DNA of 45,599 nucleotides from Actinomycetota bacterium (GTDB lineage: Bacteria > Actinomycetota > JAICYB01): NCBI GenBank assembly GCA_035540895.1, contig DATLFR010000057.1:1-45599 (forward strand), in the 5' to 3' direction. Position numbers and translations under genes: made by a program. The notes beneath the pieces were generated by a model. It was given only the letters and a program-made list of their open reading frames with translations, was not told the DNA's origin and did no database searches. Positions 1 to 7,230 of this stretch are shown here, piece by piece. Every line of letters begins with the position of its first letter. Position 1 is the first letter of the stretch.

Positions 1-17
1 CCCCAGATGAGGACCGT

Positions 18-34
18 GTGTCCCGAACCGGCGA
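18..34. repeat. dispersed REP-like 17-bp repeat, copy 1
   Basis: GTGTCCCGAACCGGCGA differs at one base from two identical copies at 32637-32653 and 32708-32724. Copies 1 and 3 are followed by NCGGGA, so TCCCG...CGGGA can form a small hairpin. All three copies are intergenic. This resembles a repetitive extragenic palindrome; genome-wide abundance cannot be judged here. Confidence 0.45.
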
Positions 35-147
35 ACGGGAGCCGAGCAGACCGGGAACCGGGGCCGAACCTACGCAACGGGAGCCGGGCTCCGGACCGAC
101 GCATCGGGAGCCCGGCCCGCGGACCGGGCAGCGCCGGCTCCCGGGGA

Positions 148-171
148 GGAACGGCGTTCCGGGGCTGTTCC
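148..171. promoter_or_regulatory. candidate IclR operator (GGAAC-N3-GTTCC) with extra half-site
   Basis: The 13-bp perfect palindrome GGAACGGCGTTCC is at 148-160, and a third half-site GTTCC follows at 167-171. It lies 32 bases before the IclR start codon, as expected for autoregulation. IclR-family operators are typically short palindromes of similar build. The same half-sites recur at 9850, 12527 and 31987. That IclR is the binder is an inference. Confidence 0.5.
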
Positions 172-180
172 GCTCTGCGG

Positions 181-186
181 TACGGT
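181..186 (+). promoter_or_regulatory. -10 element (TACGGT) of a probable leaderless IclR transcript
   Basis: TACGGT ends six bases before the ATG at 193, with no ribosome-binding site between. This places the expected transcription start at or next to the start codon. The same hexamer sits at the same distance before the gene at 3128. Confidence 0.4.
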
Positions 187-192
187 AGCCCC

Positions 193-978
193 ATGCCCCC
201 CACGGAGGCGGAGGCTCCCGCCCAGACGATCGCCGCGATCGACCGCGCCACCGACGTCCTGGCCATGTTCGCCGACTCACCCGAGCCGACCCTCGGCGTG
301 ACCGAGATCGCCACCGCGCTCAACCTGTCCAAGGCGGTCGTCTACAGGATCCTGTCCTCGTTCCGGGCGAAGGGGTTCGTCGAGCTGGACGAGTCCACCC
401 GGCGCTACTCGCTCGGCCCCCGGGTGCTGCACCTGGGGCTCTCCTACCTGCGCAGGACCGATGTCCAGAGGCTGGCCCGTCCTCACCTGGAGAGGCTGTC
501 CCGGGAGTCCGACGAGACGGCGACCCTGTCCGTCCGCACGGACGGCACCCGGGTGTACGTCGACCAGGTGACTCCCGTCCGGGACGTGAAGATGGTCGTC
601 CAGCTCGGCTTGGCCGTGCCGCTGCACGCGGGGGCCTCCTCGAAGGCGTTCCTCGCGTTCCTCGACGAGGAGGAGCAGGCGGCGTACCTGGACGGTCCGC
701 TCGCGGGGCTGACCGCGGCCACCGTGACCGACCCCCGGGCCCTGCGCCGAGAGCTGGACGAGATCCGCTCCCGGGGGTACGCGGCCAGCGCGGGAGAGCG
801 GATGGAGGGGGCGGCTTCGGTGGCGGCGCCCGTCTTCGGGTTCGACGGACGCCCGGTCGCGGTGATCAGCGTGTGCGGCCCCGCCGAGCGGTTCGCCGGG
901 ACCGCCGAGCGCGCGGCCGGCCTCCTGCTGGACGCGACGACCCAGCTCTCCCACCAGCTCGGACACGTCCCTACCTGA
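193..978 (+). CDS. IclR-family transcriptional regulator
   Basis: The 261-residue product has the IclR layout. A winged helix-turn-helix lies at about residues 12-75, with the recognition stretch around LSKAVVYRILSSF. An effector-binding GAF-like domain follows to the end. In this family the C-terminal domain binds a small metabolite and releases the dimer from short palindromic operators. The ATG at 193 is chosen because the HTH begins right after it; an upstream in-frame extension would be low-complexity Arg/Gly/Pro sequence. A GGAAC-N3-GTTCC palindrome just upstream suggests autoregulation. It is the nearest regulator to the heme-oxygenase operon, but that operon's promoter carries a different operator type. 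The effector is unknown. Confidence 0.93.
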   Translation: MPPTEAEAPAQTIAAIDRATDVLAMFADSPEPTLGVTEIATALNLSKAVVYRILSSFRAKGFVELDESTRRYSLGPRVLHLGLSYLRRTDVQRLARPHLERLSRESDETATLSVRTDGTRVYVDQVTPVRDVKMVVQLGLAVPLHAGASSKAFLAFLDEEEQAAYLDGPLAGLTAATVTDPRALRRELDEIRSRGYAASAGERMEGAASVAAPVFGFDGRPVAVISVCGPAERFAGTAERAAGLLLDATTQLSHQLGHVPT

Positions 979-1004
979 ACTTCACGACGCGCCGTCGGCA
1001 ACCG

Positions 1005-1034
1005 TTGACACGGTGTCGTGAACCGGGCTAGATT
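1005..1034 (+). promoter_or_regulatory. sigma70-type promoter of the heme-oxygenase operon with overlapping operator
   Basis: TTGACA (1005-1010) and TAGATT (1029-1034) are 18 bases apart. The spacer holds TGTCGTGAA (1014-1022), which with GACA forms an imperfect palindrome. Related half-sites TTCACGAC (981-988) and GTCGTGAA (1047-1054) flank it. The same spacer motif occurs in the transporter promoter at 25044-25072, and a related palindrome occurs at 14457-14477. Confidence 0.6.
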
Positions 1035-1088
1035 ATGCGACGGGGCGTCGTGAAATGCCCCGTCCGACTACGCACCGGAGGTACACCC

Positions 1089-1808
1089 ATGTCCATGGTC
1101 ATCGACCGCATAGAGGAACTGAAGGCGAAGATCCCCACGGAGGTCGTCAACGAGCTGGCCGACGGACCCCTCTCCCGCGTTATGCGCCGCCAGACCTGGC
1201 CGGACCACGCCCGGGCCGAGTACTCCGACTTCGAGCAGGCCCTCGTGAAGGGCACGCTCTCGAAGGAGGGCTACCTCGACCTGCTGGTACAGGTGCTGCC
1301 CGTGTACGAGGCGCTCGAGGCGCGCGCGGAGGAGCTGCGCGACGACCCGGTGGCCGGTCCGATCGTGATCGACGAGCTCAACCGGACCACCGCCATCCGA
1401 GCCGACATCGATTTCTACAAGCAGGTCACCGGCACGACCGAGCTCCCGGAGATCCTCGAGGTCACCCAGGAGTACGTGGACCGGGTCCGCAACTCGACGC
1501 CCGAGCAGTTCGTGGCGCACCACTACACGCGCTACCTGGCCGACCTGTCCGGGGGCGTCTTCATCGACCGCGCGCTGACGCAGGCGTACGGGCTCGAAGG
1601 GACGAACGGCCGCGCTTACTACGTCTTCGACGAGATCGAGGACGCCAACCTCTTCAAGGACGCCTACCGCGGCACCCTCGACCAGCTCCCGCTCGACAGG
1701 GACGGCAAGAGGCGGATCATGGAAGAGGTCCTGCTCGCGTACGAGTTCAACATCGAGATGGTGGAGCAGCTCGGGGTGAAGCACCTCGAGCCGGCTGCCA
1801 CGGCGTAA
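1089..1808 (+). CDS. heme oxygenase (HO-1/HmuO family), paralog A
   Basis: The 239-residue all-helical protein matches the biliverdin-producing heme oxygenase family, which cleaves heme to biliverdin, CO and Fe2+. His40 (in TWPDHARAEYSDF) sits where the proximal heme ligand is expected. The distal helix reads HHYTRYLADLSGG; Asp152 corresponds to the catalytically essential Asp140 of human HO-1. One change is visible: the first glycine of the GDLSGG motif is Ala151. A strong GGAGG precedes ATG 1089. It is the first gene of an operon with a second heme oxygenase-like gene 11 bases downstream and a cupin gene overlapping that one. The physiological substrate could be heme or a related tetrapyrrole; this is not settled by sequence. 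Confidence 0.85.
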   Translation: MSMVIDRIEELKAKIPTEVVNELADGPLSRVMRRQTWPDHARAEYSDFEQALVKGTLSKEGYLDLLVQVLPVYEALEARAEELRDDPVAGPIVIDELNRTTAIRADIDFYKQVTGTTELPEILEVTQEYVDRVRNSTPEQFVAHHYTRYLADLSGGVFIDRALTQAYGLEGTNGRAYYVFDEIEDANLFKDAYRGTLDQLPLDRDGKRRIMEEVLLAYEFNIEMVEQLGVKHLEPAATA

Positions 1809-1819
1809 GGGGAGGGCAC

Positions 1820-2566
1820 GTGGCGGACAGCAACGCCGGGGCCCCCGAGGCCCCGGCTGCCGCCCCGGCCGAGGAGACGCTGGCGAAGCGGCTCTTCGGC
1901 GGGAGCTCGGTCATCCACCGGGAGGCCGAGCGGCGTCCGTTCATGGTCCAGTTCCTCAAGGCCCAGCTCCCCCAGGACGCCTACGTCGAGTGGCTGAAGC
2001 GTCAGTCGTTCGTCTACGCCGCCCTCGAGGAGACCGACCGTGCGCTTAAGGACGACCCGGTCGTCGGGCGCATGCACTCCCCGGAGCTGTACCGGACCGA
2101 CGCCATCGATTCCGACCTCCGCTACTTCGTCGGACCCGACTGGCGCTCGACCGCGACGTGCACGCCCGCCACCCAGGCGTACGTCGACCGGATCGCCTGG
2201 GCTCGTGACGGGTTCCCGCCCGCGTACGTCGCGCATCAGTGGTTGCGCTACATGGGCAACATGCTCGGGCAGGAGATCCTGCGCAAGATCCTCGAGCGTG
2301 CGTACGGGCTGACCGAGGAGGGGACGAACTTCTACCGCTACCCCGAGGTCGGCGACCCACGGACCTTCCTCGGCGGATACCACGCGAGGCTGAACTCCAT
2401 GCCGCTCGGCGACGAGGAGGCCCAGAGGTTCGTGGACGAGGGCACGGAGGCGTTCAGGCTCAACATCGCCTTGACCGACGAGCTCGGACGGGACTTCGGG
2501 ATCGGCGAGTTCTCCGCCGAGGAGACCGAGGCCATCATCGAAGAGCTCGCCGCCGAGCATCCGTGA
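1820..2566 (+). CDS. heme oxygenase-like protein, paralog B with degenerate distal helix
   Basis: This 248-residue protein starts with GTG after GGGGAGGG. After a 20-residue Ala/Pro-rich leader it follows the heme oxygenase fold from end to end. His33 (SSVIHREAE) fits the proximal ligand. The distal-helix signature is altered: GNMLGQ at 146-151 replaces GDLSGG, so the key aspartate is Asn147 and the second glycine of the pair is Gln. In human HO-1, loss of this aspartate abolishes oxygenase activity. The protein may bind heme without opening the ring, run other chemistry, or partner paralog A. The next gene overlaps its stop by GTGA, indicating translational coupling. Confidence 0.75.
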   Translation: MADSNAGAPEAPAAAPAEETLAKRLFGGSSVIHREAERRPFMVQFLKAQLPQDAYVEWLKRQSFVYAALEETDRALKDDPVVGRMHSPELYRTDAIDSDLRYFVGPDWRSTATCTPATQAYVDRIAWARDGFPPAYVAHQWLRYMGNMLGQEILRKILERAYGLTEEGTNFYRYPEVGDPRTFLGGYHARLNSMPLGDEEAQRFVDEGTEAFRLNIALTDELGRDFGIGEFSAEETEAIIEELAAEHP

Positions 2567-3108
2567 GGCTGGACGAGGCCGAGCTCGCCCCCTTCGAGAT
2601 CCCGGACGGGTCGGTCCCCGTCGGCGTCTCGTACCTCCTGAAGGGACCAGTCGGTCGCGACCTCACGCTGCTCGTCGCGTTCCCGGACGGGTGGCAGCGG
2701 ACGGTCCCCGGCCACTACGAGGCGGCCGAGGAGGTCGTCGTGCTGTCCGGGCGCATCGAGATCGGCGACCTCGTCCTCGACGCGGGTGATTGGGGGTTCA
2801 TGCCGTCCGGCTGGCTCCGGACATCGATGCGCACGGTCGGGGAGACCGTCTGCGTGGCCCGGTTCTTCGGTCCGGCCCGGTGGGTGCGGTCCGAGCTCGC
2901 GGCCACCGACGAGGACGCGCGCTCGTGCACCCTGGGGGGGCCGGCGATGAAGCTGCTCGACTGGGACCGGTCCACCTCGTGGTTCGGCGAGGCGCCGGAC
3001 GAGGGTCCGCCGGCCGAGCTCTTGGACCCGTCGGCCCGCACCTGGACATGGGGGGAGCCCGCCGGGTCCGACGGTCCGTTCTTCATCCGCACCTATCCCT
3101 CCCCCTGA
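2563..3108 (+). CDS. cupin-fold protein
   Basis: The 181-residue product contains one cupin-like beta-barrel at about residues 15-105, with the stretch HYEAAEEVVVLSGRIEIGD followed by a GDWGFMPSGW turn. The usual His-X-His metal pair is reduced to a single His (HYEAAEE), so metal binding is uncertain. GTG 2563 overlaps the stop of heme oxygenase paralog B by four bases, so it is probably co-translated. A role in handling heme breakdown products is possible from context only. Confidence 0.65.
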   Translation: MRLDEAELAPFEIPDGSVPVGVSYLLKGPVGRDLTLLVAFPDGWQRTVPGHYEAAEEVVVLSGRIEIGDLVLDAGDWGFMPSGWLRTSMRTVGETVCVARFFGPARWVRSELAATDEDARSCTLGGPAMKLLDWDRSTSWFGEAPDEGPPAELLDPSARTWTWGEPAGSDGPFFIRTYPSP

Positions 3109-3114
3109 CGGGGG

Positions 3115-3120
3115 TACGGT
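3115..3120 (+). promoter_or_regulatory. -10 element (TACGGT), probable leaderless start
   Basis: TACGGT lies seven bases before ATG 3128 and is identical to the hexamer before the IclR gene. No clear ribosome-binding site lies between. It argues that 3128, not the in-frame GTG at 3119, is the start. Confidence 0.35.
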
Positions 3121-3127
3121 GCGTGGC

Positions 3128-4297
3128 ATGCCCAGGTTGGACGACGCCCAGCGGCGAGCCAGGCTGTCCATCCGCCATCACCTGCATCGTCCGGCCGCGA
3201 ACTGCGTGGAGGTGGCGGCGTCCGTGGTCGGCCTGCACTCCTCCGACCCGGTCACGGTCTTCCTGGGCACCCGGGCCCGCGCCCCGCACGTGACCCCGGA
3301 CGAGATCGAGCACGCGCTGTACGAGCAGAGGTCCCTGGCCCGGATCCTGGGCATGCGCAGGACCATGTTCGTCGTCCCGACCGAGACCGCCCCGGTCGTG
3401 CAGGCGGGCGCCGCGCGCGGTCTGGTCGCCGCCCAGCGCACGAGGACGGTCCGGATGCTGGAGGAAGCCGGGCTGACGCGCCGGGGAGACCGGTTCCTGG
3501 ACCGGTGCTCGCAGGACGTCCTGGACGCCCTTCGCGAGATGGGGCCTTCCACGGCCCTGGCGCTGTCGAAGCGCGTACCCGACCTCGCTCTGCAGATGGA
3601 GGTGCACCGCGACGGTCGGCCGCAGGGCAGGACCGGCGTCTCGACCCGTGTGCTGTTCCTGCTAGCCGTGGAGGGACGGATCGTCCGGGCCCGGCCCAAG
3701 GGAGGGTGGACCTCCACGCAGTACCGCTGGGCGCTCGCAGAGGAGTGGCTGGGCACCGACCTGCACTCGTGGGAGACCGCACCCGCTCAGGCCGAGCTGG
3801 CGAGGCTGTGGCTGCGCGCGTTCGGACCCGGCTCCCGTGAGGACATGAGGTGGTGGACGGGCTGGACCGTCCGGGAGACGACGCGCGCCCTGGACGCCGT
3901 GGGAGCCATCGAGGTCGCGCTCAACGCAGGGAGCGGGTACGTGCTCCCCGACGACCTCGACCCGGTCGAACCCCCGCCGCCCCGCGTCGCCTTCCTACCC
4001 GCCCTCGATCCGACGGTCATGGGCTGGAAGGGCCGCGACTGGTACCTCTCCCACCGTGAGGCCCTGTTCGACCGCAACGGGAACGCGGGCCCGACCATCT
4101 GGTGGGACGGCCGGGTGGTCGGCGGGTGGGCGCAGCGAGCCGACGGACAGGTCGTCTGGCGCCTCCTGGAGGACGTCGGCCGCAGCGCCCACCGCGCGGT
4201 GGCCGAGGAGGCGTCCGCCCTCCGCGACTGGCTGGGGGACGTCCGGTTCGTGCCCAGGTTCCGGACCCCCCTAGAACGCGAGCTGTCGAGCGGGTGA
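3128..4297 (+). CDS. winged-helix DNA-binding domain protein (AlkZ/YcaQ superfamily)
   Basis: The 389-residue protein belongs to the winged-helix superfamily that includes the DNA glycosylases AlkZ and YcaQ/AlkX. Tandem winged-helix folds span most of it, and the C-terminal FLPALDPTVMGWKGRDWYL stretch is typical. In AlkZ the catalytic motif is Q-x-Q near the N-terminus. The aligned position here reads GLHSSDP, so those glutamines are absent. It may be a non-catalytic member or use other residues. It stands alone after the heme-oxygenase operon. Confidence 0.7.
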   Translation: MPRLDDAQRRARLSIRHHLHRPAANCVEVAASVVGLHSSDPVTVFLGTRARAPHVTPDEIEHALYEQRSLARILGMRRTMFVVPTETAPVVQAGAARGLVAAQRTRTVRMLEEAGLTRRGDRFLDRCSQDVLDALREMGPSTALALSKRVPDLALQMEVHRDGRPQGRTGVSTRVLFLLAVEGRIVRARPKGGWTSTQYRWALAEEWLGTDLHSWETAPAQAELARLWLRAFGPGSREDMRWWTGWTVRETTRALDAVGAIEVALNAGSGYVLPDDLDPVEPPPPRVAFLPALDPTVMGWKGRDWYLSHREALFDRNGNAGPTIWWDGRVVGGWAQRADGQVVWRLLEDVGRSAHRAVAEEASALRDWLGDVRFVPRFRTPLERELSSG

Positions 4298-4331
4298 TCG
4301 GGGGAGCCCGGCCCGTACGTATCCTGGACGC

Positions 4332-4679
4332 ATGATCTACCTCCGTTACCGCATGAAGCTCGCTCCCCGTGCCCGCCGGGACATGAAGGCGTTCTGGGCC
4401 TGGCTCTCGCAGCGCGAGAGCTGGTTCTACCGCGACCTCCCCATGGTGAAGGAGGTCCGCTGGTACTACAGCGTGGTCGGTGACGTCTACGTGCTCGAGA
4501 ACTGGGCCGCCTTCGACGACGAGGCCGCGTTCGGCGAGTACCGCAAGGCGCTGGCGAACCTGAAGTCCGACGACGACTGGGAGTCGGAGCGGGTGACGCA
4601 GGACGAGTGGTGGGAGTTCCTGGACACGAAGCTGTTCACCGACCTCCCGGTCGAGGTGGGGTTCCGCAGGGAACGGTGA
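4332..4679 (+). CDS. conserved hypothetical protein, possible dimeric alpha/beta-barrel
   Basis: A 115-residue soluble protein rich in Trp, Tyr and Asp/Glu, with no signal peptide or membrane segment. The pattern of short strands and amphipathic helices, with the YYSVVGDVYVLENWAAFDDE stretch, suggests a ferredoxin-like dimeric alpha/beta-barrel, but I do not recognise a named family. GTG of the following GNAT gene overlaps its stop (GTGA), so the two are translationally coupled. Confidence 0.6.
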   Translation: MIYLRYRMKLAPRARRDMKAFWAWLSQRESWFYRDLPMVKEVRWYYSVVGDVYVLENWAAFDDEAAFGEYRKALANLKSDDDWESERVTQDEWWEFLDTKLFTDLPVEVGFRRER

Positions 4680-5089
4680 AGCTCGCCACGTCCGATCCCG
4701 AGATCGCGCGCTGCTACCCGGTGGTGGTGCAGCTCCGTCCCCACTTGAGCGAGGATGCGTTCGTCCCCACCGTACGGCGCCAACAGCTGGGCGGGTACGA
4801 GCTGGCGTTCGTCGAGGACGAGGGCGAGGTGGCCGCGGTGGCGGGTTTCCGGGTCCTCGACAACCTGTTCGCCGGCCGGATGCTGTACGTCGACGACCTC
4901 GTCACCGACGAGCGGCGACGGTCGAAGGGATTCGGCAAGGCGCTCTTCGACGACCTCGTCGAGCACGCGTGCGCGAACGGATGCCTGACGCTCGAGCTCG
5001 ACTCCGGCGTGCAACGGTTCGACGCCCACCGTTTCTACCTGTCCAACCGGATGGCGATCACCTCCCATCACTTCCGGTTGAAGCTGTGA
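4676..5089 (+). CDS. GNAT-family N-acetyltransferase
   Basis: The 137-residue protein matches the GNAT fold: strand-rich core LYVDDLVTDERRRSKGFGKALF contains the acetyl-CoA pyrophosphate-binding loop (RRRSKGFG, residues about 80-87), and a C-terminal LELDSGVQRFDAHRFYL stretch matches the usual final strands. Its substrate is unknown. GTG 4676 overlaps the stop of the preceding gene, and its own stop overlaps the next start, so the three genes form one unit. Confidence 0.8.
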   Translation: MKLATSDPEIARCYPVVVQLRPHLSEDAFVPTVRRQQLGGYELAFVEDEGEVAAVAGFRVLDNLFAGRMLYVDDLVTDERRRSKGFGKALFDDLVEHACANGCLTLELDSGVQRFDAHRFYLSNRMAITSHHFRLKL

Positions 5090-5484
5090 GCGTCCGGGTC
5101 GTCCGACTCGGCTCCCCGAGGGAGCCCGGCGAGGGCGTGAGGCTCGGCACCGTCCGGCGTCCGCCCCGCGGGGTGCGCAAGGAGGACTTCGCCCGGCTCG
5201 ACTACTTCGACCTCTGGCTCCCGGAGCTCGCTCCGAGCGAGCCGCTGCGGGCGTGGATCATGTCCGAGCCGATCACCCCGAAGCGGTGGCAGGGCTACGC
5301 GCGTCGCTACCGGCGGGAGATGTCGTCCGGCACGCCGCGGCGCACCATCGAGCTGCTGGCCGTGCTGTCACACACGTCCGACTTCTCCGTGGGCTGCTAC
5401 TGCGAGGACGCCTCCCACTGTCACCGGTCCCTGCTCGCCGCAGAGCTGAGGGAGGCGGGAGCCTCGATCGCTGAGGAGGCATGA
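5086..5484 (+). CDS. DUF488-family protein
   Basis: The 132-residue product resembles the DUF488 family. The C-terminal GCYCEDASHCHRSLLAAEL segment, with three cysteines and two histidines, is the family signature. The biochemical role of the family is not firmly established. It is the last gene of the 4332-5484 unit, starting with GTG inside a GTGA overlap. Confidence 0.7.
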   Translation: MSVRVVRLGSPREPGEGVRLGTVRRPPRGVRKEDFARLDYFDLWLPELAPSEPLRAWIMSEPITPKRWQGYARRYRREMSSGTPRRTIELLAVLSHTSDFSVGCYCEDASHCHRSLLAAELREAGASIAEEA

Positions 5485-5520
5485 CGTCCGCCTCCCGATG
5501 GGCAGCCCGACCGTGGCTGG

Positions 5521-6624
5521 CTACTCCGGCGGTGCTTGCAGCCACGGCTCCACCAGCGCGGCTCCGGTGACGGCCGGACACTCGTCGCCGTTGGTCAGCG
5601 GGCCCTCCGGGGAGCCCCACCAGTTCTCCCGGGCGTCGAGCGTCAGCCGGACGTTGGGGTTCGTCGAGCTGGTGACCTGGACCGCCCTGCACGTAGTGCC
5701 GACGATCGAGTTCCCCCGGATCGGCACGATGTAGTCGGTCGGCTCGCTCTGTCCGTGCGACACCGACACGTAGGACCGCAACGCGTTCTCGTTGCCGGCC
5801 AGGCGGTTGCGCTCGAACACGATCCGCTCCCGGGCGACGATCGCGTCCCCGCCGTTGACCCCCAGGATCGCCCCCCACTTGTTGCCTTCGAACGTGTTCC
5901 CCCTCACCGTGCTCGAGAACCCGTTCAGCGTGAAGAACCCTCCCAACGAACCGGTGACGACGTTGTCCTCGACCAGCGCTCGGGTGGGGAGCGCCTTGTC
6001 GCCCACCTGCGTCGACTGAACGTCGATCCCGTAGCCGAGCACGCTGACGGTGTTCGCACGGATGACCGCGCTGGAGTCGCGGACATCGATCCCGAACCTG
6101 TGCGCCGCGATCGTGTTGCCCTCGATCAGCGCGTCCATGCCGCGGGTGAAGCTGATCGCCTGTATCCCGTGCGAGAAGGTGGAGTCCCTCACGACGGACC
6201 TCGCATGTCCGGGGGCCTCGCCGCCGACCACGTTCGCCCGCAGGATCGTGCTGTCGGAGATCAGGAGCCGGCCGCCGTAGCTGTAGACCATGTACCCCGT
6301 CGACGGGTCCTCGATGTCCACGGACCGGTGCGTGTCGAAGGTGACGCGCTCGGCGACGAGCGTGGCTCCCGGCATCACGAAGAGGTGGGGCCGGCAGAAG
6401 GCGACGGTGCCGCCCGTCGGACAGTGCCGCGGGGCATCAAGGAAGACCTTGGCGTCGCGGATGGTCAGCGTCGCGCCCGGAGCGACGACCAGGGGCTCGG
6501 TGAAGGTGTGCTCGCCTCCCTCGATCACGGTCGACGTAGCCGTGACGGCGGGGACCTGGGAGGCGGCAGGGAGCGTCGTGACGAGCGAGAGCACGATCCC
6601 CGCAGTGAGCGTCCCCAGCCTCAT
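5521..6624 (-). CDS. secreted right-handed parallel beta-helix repeat protein
   Basis: The 367-residue protein begins with a signal peptide (about residues 1-23, ending near AASQV). The rest consists of short repeats of the type 'x-I-x-x-N-T-I', for example EGNTIAAHRFGIDVRDSSAV, typical of right-handed parallel beta-helix (PbH1/NosD-like) proteins. Such proteins often bind or cleave polysaccharides, but no catalytic residues stand out. Several cysteines (CPTGGTVAFC, and CRAV with DECP) may form disulfides outside the cell. It is transcribed away from the gene at 6778. Confidence 0.75.
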   Translation of the reverse strand: MRLGTLTAGIVLSLVTTLPAASQVPAVTATSTVIEGGEHTFTEPLVVAPGATLTIRDAKVFLDAPRHCPTGGTVAFCRPHLFVMPGATLVAERVTFDTHRSVDIEDPSTGYMVYSYGGRLLISDSTILRANVVGGEAPGHARSVVRDSTFSHGIQAISFTRGMDALIEGNTIAAHRFGIDVRDSSAVIRANTVSVLGYGIDVQSTQVGDKALPTRALVEDNVVTGSLGGFFTLNGFSSTVRGNTFEGNKWGAILGVNGGDAIVARERIVFERNRLAGNENALRSYVSVSHGQSEPTDYIVPIRGNSIVGTTCRAVQVTSSTNPNVRLTLDARENWWGSPEGPLTNGDECPAVTGAALVEPWLQAPPE

Positions 6625-6767
6625 GCGGTGTGGTTCGCCGCAGACGGCCGCGATCCCTGCTCCCGCGACGCCGTCGATCCCCCGGTCGCGACTCGGACCG
6701 GCCCGATCCGGACCCGGCGCAACGATCCGCTACCCTCTGCTCACCAGCGACCATCCACATGAGCTTC

Positions 6768-6773
6768 AGGAGG
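6768..6773 (+). promoter_or_regulatory. strong ribosome-binding site AGGAGG
   Basis: AGGAGG lies four bases before ATG 6778 and ten before a second in-frame ATG at 6784. Either could be used. A TACCCT hexamer at about 6731 could serve as the -10 element. Confidence 0.5.
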
Positions 6774-6777
6774 GACC

Positions 6778-7221
6778 ATGACGATGAGCGACCTTATCGC
6801 GTGCGCCGGCAGCTGGACAGGCACCTACCTGCTCCGCTTGAACCCCGACGACCCCGGCGTCACCTCCGAGACGACGGTGCACGTGGCTCCCGTGCTGAAG
6901 GAGCGGTTCGTGCGGCTCGACCAGACATGGGTCTGGGAGGGGCAACAGCAGGAAGGCACGATCCTCGTGGCCCACGACCCGCAGGCGTCAACGGTCGAGA
7001 TGCACTGGGCGGACACCTGGCACAACGGACACGCGATCATGGTGCTCCGCGGGGGTCCGGACCTCGACGCCACCGGTTCCTACCCCGCCCCATCCGGCCC
7101 GGACTGGGGGTGGCGCATCCGGATCGGCGCCACCCCGGACCGCCTTTCCATCGAGATGTGGAACATCACTCCCGATGGACTCCAGGTCCCCGCCGTGGAC
7201 GCCGATCTCTCGCCTTCGTGA
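6778..7221 (+). CDS. uncharacterised lipocalin-like protein
   Basis: A 147-residue cytoplasmic protein with alternating strands and many Trp residues (SWTGTYLL, TWVWEGQQQEGTIL, WADTWHNG), suggesting a small antiparallel beta-barrel of the DUF1579/calycin kind. There is no signal peptide. I cannot assign a function. It converges on the Rid gene with nine bases between stops. Confidence 0.55.
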   Translation: MTMSDLIACAGSWTGTYLLRLNPDDPGVTSETTVHVAPVLKERFVRLDQTWVWEGQQQEGTILVAHDPQASTVEMHWADTWHNGHAIMVLRGGPDLDATGSYPAPSGPDWGWRIRIGATPDRLSIEMWNITPDGLQVPAVDADLSPS

Positions 7222-7230
7222 GCCGTCCCG

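Noticed and set aside
1664-2560. Open frame of about 298 codons on the minus strand
   Set aside because: It is antisense to the second heme oxygenase gene and contains no family motif.
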